A stretch of 64,000 nt of DNA from Cyanophora paradoxa (Eukaryota; Glaucocystophyceae; Cyanophorales; Cyanophoraceae). Under the pieces are notes generated by a model. That model worked only from the letters and a program-made list of their open reading frames with translations, had not been told where the DNA came from and ran no database searches. Shown in pieces: positions 57,153 to 64,000 of this stretch. How positions within the stretch are numbered: the stretch's first letter is position 1; the number at the start of each line of letters is the position of its first letter. The stretch lies in NCBI GenBank assembly GCA_004431415.1, contig QPMI01000564.1:62001-126000 (forward strand), given 5' to 3'. The position numbers and the translations under genes were made by a program.

Positions 57153-59000
57153 ATGAGTTCGGTCGGATCGTCGCGGCCCCTTCGGGCGTCCGCGCGAGGA
57201 GCGATCGCCGCGGCACCGGCCGCGGCGGATCAAGGCGGTCGAGGCGCCGGCGGCGCCGCCAGGGCCGCCGCGCAGCTGCAGCGGGAGGAGGACGTCAAGG
57301 CAGAGCTGAAGGCATTCAACGGAAAGCATTTCATCGAGCGCCTGCCAACGTGGCTCGCGGGCGGCTCGGACCCGGCGGAGCGGCGGGCGGCGGCGTCCTA
57401 TCTGAAGGACCACGTCGCAGATGCGCGGTCCGAGCGTTTCCGGCAGCTCGAGCGGGCCGGTCTCCTCGGCGAATGCTTTGGGTGGCTCCTCCTCGCCGCC
57501 GAGCTCTCGGCGCGACAGGAGAAGTCGGCTGGCTCCGAAGCCGCCAGCCGCAGCTGCAGCCTCCACCCGTCCGATCCATTCTACTCGTCGGTGCACTGAC
57601 TGAGCGAGCCTTCGAATTCACGGCCGCCGGCGCCTCTCACTGTCTTTTTCTCGGCCAGGCTTTCACCGTTATGGGCCGCATCGCGCACGCTGCTTGGGAC
57701 TCGGGCGACTGCCGAGTGGTCTCCGACTACGTGCGAACCTGCTTTACTCTTTGCATCACCTCGCCAGATTCGAATTCGATTCCGTTTCAACTTTGCCGCC
57801 AGGCCAAGCGGGTCGCCAATCTTCTCAACGGATTACTGGACGCTGCTGCGCCTCGGCCGTACACCGAGAGCACGGCAGAGGCGAGCGCTAGCGAGCGATC
57901 TCTGATATACATTCCTGGCTGTGATCGCGGGCGGCTCGCAGACCTTCGCGGCGGGATTCGAGCTGACCTCGGAGCTCTTTGCTACTGGCGCCGTTGACGA
58001 GCCGACTTTCTCGAAGATCATTGGCACACCCCTCATCCACTGCCTCGCCCAGTCGCTGCACCTCGAGTAGGCTCTCGCTGCTTCGGATCCCAGAAGAGCC
58101 ACGCCGCGCTCCGCGCTAGCGCTGGGCCCTGACCGTGAGCTCCTGCGTGCAGGAGCCTGCCGGAGACGCCGTGGGTGCGCAAGATCCGCGAGTGGGCGCT
58201 GTGGGCCCTGGCAAACATGACCGACTCGGAGCAGCGCGCCAGGGTCCGTGCCCTCCGATCCCCCGTGCCCGCGGCCTTGCCATGTCCGCCGTTGCAACTG
58301 CGCATGCCGCGGCCGACGCAACGCACATCGACGTCGGAGTGGCTGACTCCGCTGGCGCAGGCGGTGCTGAAGATGCGGGGGGAACTGGCGCGGGAGGCGG
58401 CGGCCGCCCTGCACGACGCCGAGGGCGACGGGCCCCTCCTCAGGCCGGACGAGGCGTGGCCCGCCTTCATGTGAGCGCGCGCGCGCTCGAGCCCCCTTAC
58501 GCTTCGCCGGTGCACGCTCGAGCAAACCTGCAGCTGACAGTTGCGATCTCTCAGGAAAGCGAACGGGCACTCCAAGGACGTGATCGAGCGGGCGCGTCGC
58601 TTCCCGCTCGGGGCCCTCGGCGTGCATGCATATGGCGCCCTGCCGACGGTCGCGGTCGGCCGCAGGAAAGCGCCCAGCGGGACGTGCGCGCCAAGCGGCG
58701 CGCCCTGCGGGCCGCCGAGCTCCGCGCGGCCGCGTTCCTGGCCTCCAATCTCGCCGACGTCCCGGTGCGGGCTTGTGCTTTCGACTCCTCACGTTTTATC
58801 GTTAGCGTCATATCAATCTCGTATTGAATTCCCTCGCTTTATTATCTGCATTCACTTAGTTACTCCGTTGCGCGCTTATCGCTGATGGCTTCGCCCGTTG
58901 ACACTGTACTTCGACAGGAGGTGGCACGCGCCGCGGTCGAAGTGCTCGTCCCGCAGGCCAAAGGCCTCTTATTCATGTATGAGCACCTCAAGCAGGCGCG
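57153..59000 (+). CDS. Unidentified host gene, several exons, possibly helical-repeat
   Basis: A plausible start is ATG 57153 (MSSVGSSRPLRASARG), followed by a helical first exon (EEDVKAELKAFNGKHFIERL). Later exon-like stretches on the same strand are AFTVMGRIAHAAWDSGDCRV (about 57660), FAAGFELTSELFATGAVDEP (about 57950), WVRKIREWALWALANMTDSE (about 58170; ARM-repeat-like) and EVARAAVEVLVPQAKGLLFM (about 58920). They are separated by segments with stops, consistent with introns. I cannot name the protein; an ARM/HEAT-type fold is suggested only by the REWALWALANM helix. Exon borders are not resolved. Confidence 0.4.
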
Positions 59001-59059
59001 TTCTGAAAACTGAACTAGTACTCTCGGTTCCTGACGTTAAATTTATTTGCGCCGACCTG

Positions 59060-60130
59060 GCCGCATGTCTGTGCACAGGTCAAAGGGCCCGAGAAGTTCC
59101 AGAAAGACAAGTCGGGAATGAACCCCGTCGCGGAGTCCACCGCAGCTTCGGTCCGCCCTAAATCTAAATTTAGAGCCCAGACCGGTGGCTCGCCTTCGAG
59201 GCCTCAGCGCTGACGGCGACGGCCGCGGCCGCGGGCAGGCGCTGCGGGTCCTGGCGAGCGTGGCCCGCCTGGATCCGAGGCCGCCCGAGGCGGACCGCTC
59301 CGCCCTGAAACTCGCTGTGCGGACCCCCCGGCTCTCCCCCCCGCGCGCACTCCCTCGCCTTCGCGCGCTGAGACGTCGGCGTCGGCCGCGCCGCGCCGGG
59401 CAGGTCACAGTCTTCGCGACGGAGCGCGTGGCGGACGCGAAGGGCGCCGAGCTGCTCGCCGCGTCGCTCGCCCTCCTCCGCGCCTACGACGGCCGCGTGG
59501 GCCTCGGCGAGGAGCAGGCGCGCCTGCCCGCTCTTCGATCCCGACGCCGTTCTTCGATCCCGACGCCGGCCTGGCGCCGGCCTCGTGCTGATCGCGCCGA
59601 GCGCGCGCGCGCGCGCGTGCGCAGGCCCGCCGCGTCTTCCTCAGTCTAAGGCCGCACCTGCCCCGCGACCTCAAGGTCATCCGGGGCGAGGGGCGGCGGT
59701 CGCGCTCGGGGGCGCGGCGCGCGGAGCCCGGCGCCGAGCTCGTGCGCGCCGCCGAGGCGCTTCGGTAATGGCACCAGGAGCTGCCGCGGCTTCTGTAGTG
59801 CCGGCGGCTCATGACCACGTCCGGCGGGACACGCCCGCGCGCAGGCACGCGGCGGAGCTCGTGGTCGCCGGCTCAGGCGGTGCCGCCCTCGACCGGTGCG
59901 CGCACGCGCCCCCTTCCCTCGCCTGATCAAGAGTCTGCCCCGCGCGCCGTCAAGCCCCCGAACCCCCGGCCCCGCAGCGTGCTCAGGCTGGAGGAGGTCA
60001 ACCTGGGCCCCGCCCTCGACGCGATGATCTCGGAGCTCGCGGGAGACCACCCCCTCGCCGAGGGTAGGCCACGCCTGGGCCCGCGCCTGCAGCGGCCCCG
60101 GCCCGCGCGTTCTGACCGTCCATCGCTGCA
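59060..60130 (+). other. Possible host exons, function unknown
   Basis: Exon-like stretches preceded by AG include VKGPEKFQKDKSGMNPVAES (about 59083), VTVFATERVADAKGAELLAA (about 59406) and LRLEEVNLGPALDAMISELA (about 59980). They may belong to the gene before or after. No domain is recognised. Confidence 0.3.
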
Positions 60131-60142
60131 GCCGCGCGGGCC

Positions 60143-62479
60143 GTGGCGGCGCTGAAGGCCCAGCCGGTCGTTCCCGATCGCGAGGGCTCGGAGGCTACGC
60201 CCGGAGGCGCGCCCGTGAAGCAGGAGGGGCGGGCCGGCGCGGCGCTGCCGCCGCCGCCGCCCAAGTACGTGGACCTGGAGGCCATGGACGCGGACGACTC
60301 GGACGGGCGCGAGTTCGTCGACCTCTCTGAAGCCGAAGCCGACCCCCAGCCGCAGGCGGCGCCGGCGCCGTCGCCTGCGCCCGCGCCGTCGCCCGCAGCT
60401 GCCGGCGCCACGGCCACGCAGCAGAGCTCGGCAGCGACGGCGCCCGCTGCTAGCGCTGCGCGAACCGCCCTCCCCACTGCTTCGTCCGCCGCACCAGCGG
60501 CCGCTCGAAGCGAGGGGCGCTCCGCGTCCGCGGCGAGTCCGTCCGTTGCGGCCCCGCCTCCCATCCCGTCCTCCGCACCCGCCGGCCTCGGTCTCGACGC
60601 GGGGGCCGTTCGCGTCGTTGCCTTCTCGTCCATTCCGATCGCTCCGGCCGCGGCTGCTACTGCTGCGGCGCCGGCGACGACGGCGGCTGTGGCTGCTGCA
60701 GCAGGCGCGGCGACCCGCCTCGGCGTCGCGTCTAGGGCAGCCCCGGCGATCCCCCTCGCACCACTGACCTCTGCCAAGCGTGCCGGCGATCGCGACGCGG
60801 ACCCCGCCCACGCTGCAAAGAAGGCAAGCCGCGGGAGCGCTTGCGATCGTCCGTGCCGGCGCGCCTCGCTGACTCCGCGCAGGCGCACGTGGCTGCGGCC
60901 AGCGGCGCAGCAGCCGCTCCGCCCGGCGCTCGAAGCGGTCCGTCCACGCCCGCGTCAGATACTCCTGGCCCGCTCGTCGCTCCGCCAGCCGGCCCCACCG
61001 CGGCCACGGCCGCCGCCAGTCGCGCTCCTCCCGCGGCCGTCGCCGCGGCTCCACGGGCTCCGCCACCGGTACCGGCCGCGGCCGTTCCGCCGGCGGTGCC
61101 GCTCGCGCCTCGTCCGCCCGTTGCAGCTGCTCCCGCTCCCGCTGCAGCCCGAGCCGCTCTCTCCACTGCTTCGTCCGCCGCACCAGCGGCCGCTCGACGT
61201 GATCGCGATCGCCAGGGCCGGTTCACGTCCGCGTCGGCTCCTTCCGATGCAGCCCCGCCCTCCGCCTTGCCGCCCGCACCTGTTGTCGGCGCCGGTCCGC
61301 CCGCTGCTTCTCAGCAGGCGCCCCCTCGGCCCGCCTTCCCCGCAGCCCTCCGCAGCCCCGGCACGGGCATCTTCGCCGTCCCCGCTGCTGCACCCCCCGC
61401 CGCCCCGTCGGCAGCGCCTGCAGCGCCGCTCGCGCCTCCTAGGCCTCCGCCCTTCGAGACCGCAGCTTCTCCCCCCAGCGGCGCCGACGTCGCGCGCCAC
61501 CCATCGTTCTCGATTTCGACATCAGCCGCCCCGCGCCCGCTCGCCGCTCCGTCCTCCCACCTCCCCTCCGCCTCCATCCCATCCGCCTCCGGCCCCGCTC
61601 CGGATCCGCGGCCACTTTTCACATTCGCGCCGTACCCGGCCGCCGCTTCAGCCCCCGCCCCACCGGTAGCCGCCCCCGGCGCCATTTCTCGCGTCCCTTT
61701 AAGCTCGCCCTCGCCGTCTGCTTCCCCGCCGGCCTCCGCGCCCGCCCCGCCCGCCGCCTCCCCCGTCGGCTTTCCGCCAAAGGTCGCCGCGGCCGCGGCC
61801 GAGTCGCCGGCGCCAGCGAAGGAACAGACCGCCGCGGCCGGGCTCGAGGCGCTCGGGATGGAGGTCGAGACGGACGCCGCGCGCCGCCCGTCCCCCCGCG
61901 AGGTCTCCCATCCCCGCCCGCCCCGCCGGCCACGCGTCGACGTCGGCGCCCCCGGCCCGGCCCGGCCCGGCCCGACCGCCCGCGCCGCCCCGCCGCAGCT
62001 CATGAACTGGACGGTCGCGCACGTGACCAGGCACCTCTTCGACTTCTGCCGCGCCCTCTTCGAGCCGCCCCTCCGGTGCCCCGCCCCCCGCGCCCCGCGC
62101 GGCGCGCCAGGCCGTTGACGCCGGACAGGGCGGACCTGGCGCGGCTGCGGGACCTGGGGCTCGACGGCTTCGAGCTGGTGCAGCTCGCGGAGGAGTCGTG
62201 CGCCGGCCGCCGCGCCGGCATGCGCGAGCACCTCGCCGCCAAAGGCTTCTCGGAGGTTCCCGGCCCGCCCGCCCGCCCGCCCGAAGCGACTCTGGCGACA
62301 TCGACTGAGGCTTTCGCCCGCGCTTGTTGGTTCGCCCGCAGGAGGCGGCGCGGCGCGTGGGATACGTCGCCTCGCGCCTGGTGCACGCCTTCGCGGCTGC
62401 GCCCGAGAACCAGGCGCAGCTGCCGGCCGTCGCCCCCTGGTACGGCCCCGCATTCCGCGCCCTCAACGGGATCCGATGA
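60143..62479 (+). CDS. Host Pro/Ala-rich low-complexity protein
   Basis: Begins in frame with VAALKAQPVVPDREGSEATP and an acidic patch, KYVDLEAMDADDSDGREFVDL, which contains two V-D-L boxes reminiscent of SUMO-interacting motifs. It then runs through hundreds of Ala/Pro/Ser-rich residues. A segment (TASSAAPAAAR) is repeated about 700 bp apart (60475 and 61165). The C-terminal exons look folded: MNWTVAHVTRHLFDFCRALF (about 62000), LARLRDLGLDGFELVQLAEE and, after an intron, EAARRVGYVASRLVHAFAAA ending at TGA 62477. The folded end is loosely SAM-domain-like (W-T-V...L-D-G-F-E-L). No confident family. Confidence 0.4.
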
Positions 62480-62952
62480 TCGCCGAGGGCCCCGTCTGCC
62501 CTCGCGCACGTGTCGCATGTCCCTTCCGTTTGCAATTGCGTGTCCATAAAACGATTTTTTTATTACTGATCATGAGTTCAACGGCATCGCGTATCGAAGC
62601 TAATTGAAAAGGCCTTCCTTCCTCGCGAACCCTTTTAAACCATCCCCCCTCCCCCCCCCCCCCCCCCCCCCCGCGCCCCGGCCCTCCATGACTCCCCCTT
62701 CGCGCCCCTCCCTCCCCCTCCCTTCCCTCCCCACCCCGCTTCCCCCCCCCCCCCCCCACCCCCTCACTCCCCTCACCCCCACCCCACCCCCACCCACCCC
62801 CACCCACCCCACCCCACCACCCCACCCACCCACCCCCACCCCTCTCGAGCTCCGGTCGCTTGTGCTCATGCGCATGGTGGAGGGAGCTGGGCAATAGCTA
62901 AATATAGGCATACGTCCAATCTATAAGAGGTCGGGGAGAGCTCAAGGAGAAG
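62480..62952. other. Spacer with long C-rich low-complexity tract
   Basis: About 62646-62845 is almost pure C/T/A with runs of C. It separates two convergent host genes. No gene is seen. Confidence 0.6.
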
Positions 62953-64000
62953 TCAGCGTCGGAGGTAGCTCTTGTTACCGTTTGAGTTGATGTAGTATTG
63001 GCCGCCCCGAGGCCCCGTGTAGATCGTCCGGCCGCCCCCTGCAGACGAGCGCCCGCCGCCCGACGAGCGCCCCGGCCCCGGGCTGTAGGAGCACATGTCC
63101 CAGCCACCGCCGCCGCCGCCTCCGCCGCCGTAGTGCAGCATTGGCCGCTGCGCAGCCGCGTGAGCCGCCTCCATCACCTGGAAAAGGTTCATAATCAGAG
63201 ACGTCGACATGTATACAGCTGCAGCTCATCTGGCTATTTTGGGATCGGATCATTGACTGTTAAGATTTAGATTCAGAGCTGTTTGTTGTCTTCAGTGTCT
63301 CGTGATCATCGATGGTTTGATTTATAATTACAAATGTGCTTTGTCTCCAGCATATATATAGGAAGCACGTGCACGAACCTGGCGTTCCAAGGACTGGAGA
63401 CGCTTCTGTCCCTCGCTCGCCATCTTTTCGAGGTCCTCCGTCAGGCGCCGGTTGTCCAGCTGCGTGGAGGCAAAGCATTTAAATTTAAGCTGTAATTGCA
63501 TGAACAGCAGCGGAATTTTTCGCGCCTTCATCTGGTCCAAGCCCTGCGTCATTTTCTCCATCGCGCTGGCGTGCGCCGCGCGGCGGGCGGCCTCCTCCCG
63601 CTCGCGGCCCCACGCGCGCAGCGCCGCCTCGACCTCGGCAGCCAGCTCCCGCTCCAGGCCCTCCCGCGCGGCCGGCAGGCCCGGCACGTCCCCGCGAGCC
63701 CCGCCTGCTGGAACGCCTCGCGCGCCTTCCCCAGCGCCGCGTCGACGCGGGCCTGCGCCGCCTCCCGACTTGCGCTCTCCGCCCAGTTCTCGGCGCCGAG
63801 GGCGCTCTGGGCGGCGCGAATAGCGCGGTGGACGGCGCCCTGGAGGGCGGAGGCCGCCGCGGTGGCGTTGCGGCTGCGGGCATCCGCCTCGACGGCGTCC
63901 GCGAGGGGCCGAACTCGCGCGGGGGCTCGCGCCCCCGGCCGCCTGCCGCGCGGCCGCGAGCGCCTCGCCCAGGGCCGAGGCGCCCATCGGGAGCGGCAGC
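62953..64000 (-). CDS. Host coiled-coil protein with C-terminal TGPRGGxYYI domain, 5' partial
   Basis: Two exons are visible. The upstream one (63379 to beyond 64000) encodes an Ala/Arg/Glu-rich helix and a coiled coil (TQLDNRRLTEDLEKMASEGQ, then LQSLERQ). A GT-AG intron of 201 bp (63178-63378) leads to exon 2: VMEAAHAAAQRP, a Gly run, and the C-terminal YTGPRGGQYYINSNGNKSYL. That ending resembles the PBCV-specific basic adaptor domain, a short basic module known from chlorovirus and algal proteins. The start lies outside the window. Part of the upstream exon may be intron, since GC content keeps most frames open. Confidence 0.5.

Noticed and set aside
1-64000. tRNA or rRNA genes
   Set aside because: No cloverleaf with a convincing T-loop and no rRNA core segment was found on reading either strand, although an untooled scan can miss them.

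Overview
The window looks like a stretch of a GC-rich, intron-containing unicellular eukaryote genome (probably an alga; species not determinable from sequence alone) that carries a stack of integrated polinton-like virus (PLV) elements. Positions 1 to about 43.4 kb, plus pieces at about 49.0-50.5 kb, are moderate in GC, intronless and compact, with short intergenic gaps. The rest is very GC-rich. The far right (about 54.5-64 kb) holds host genes with GT-AG introns, including a METTL22-like methyltransferase.

Segment A (1 to about 10.8 kb, open to the left) carries a D5-type primase-helicase, two zinc proteins, a protein-primed PolB broken by three frameshifts, a 208-aa protein of unknown function and a frameshifted retroviral-type integrase (Int1). 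Segment B (about 12.3-33.2 kb) looks like a nearly complete PLV: integrase Int2 (catalytic Glu replaced by Asn), a 1438-aa PolB-like/SF1-helicase/HNH fusion, an AT-hook protein, an A32-type packaging ATPase, the major capsid protein, two penton-like proteins, a patatin phospholipase with a discoidin-like tail, and five adhesion genes (including a membrane-anchored fibre and two C1q-like proteins). Segment C (about 35.3-43.0 kb and 43.4-50.5 kb) repeats part of this plan: a giant fibre with an S74 chaperone tail, a patatin remnant lacking its catalytic core, a third integrase (Int3) and an S-adenosylmethionine decarboxylase.

Later mobile elements have cut the viral segments. A TIR-bearing 1.28-kb non-autonomous element sits inside the fibre gene of C, and a relative truncates an 80-aa gene. 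A 5-kb 5'-truncated LINE with a 15-bp target duplication sits inside Int3. A GC-rich block with 117-bp tandem repeats lies at 50.6-52.9 kb. Families of long hairpins recur in the intergenic DNA: four G-rich units, a GTAACAGG-type hairpin present once whole and once as a half, and two perfect inverted repeats.

As a system: A and C are decaying. B keeps open virion and replication genes apart from one penton frameshift and the integrase substitution. Many viral genes share a start-proximal TTAAAGTAA-like box, several with an ATTTTCTC box further upstream, which fits virus-specific promoters. All functional calls rest on motifs read by eye; no database search was run.
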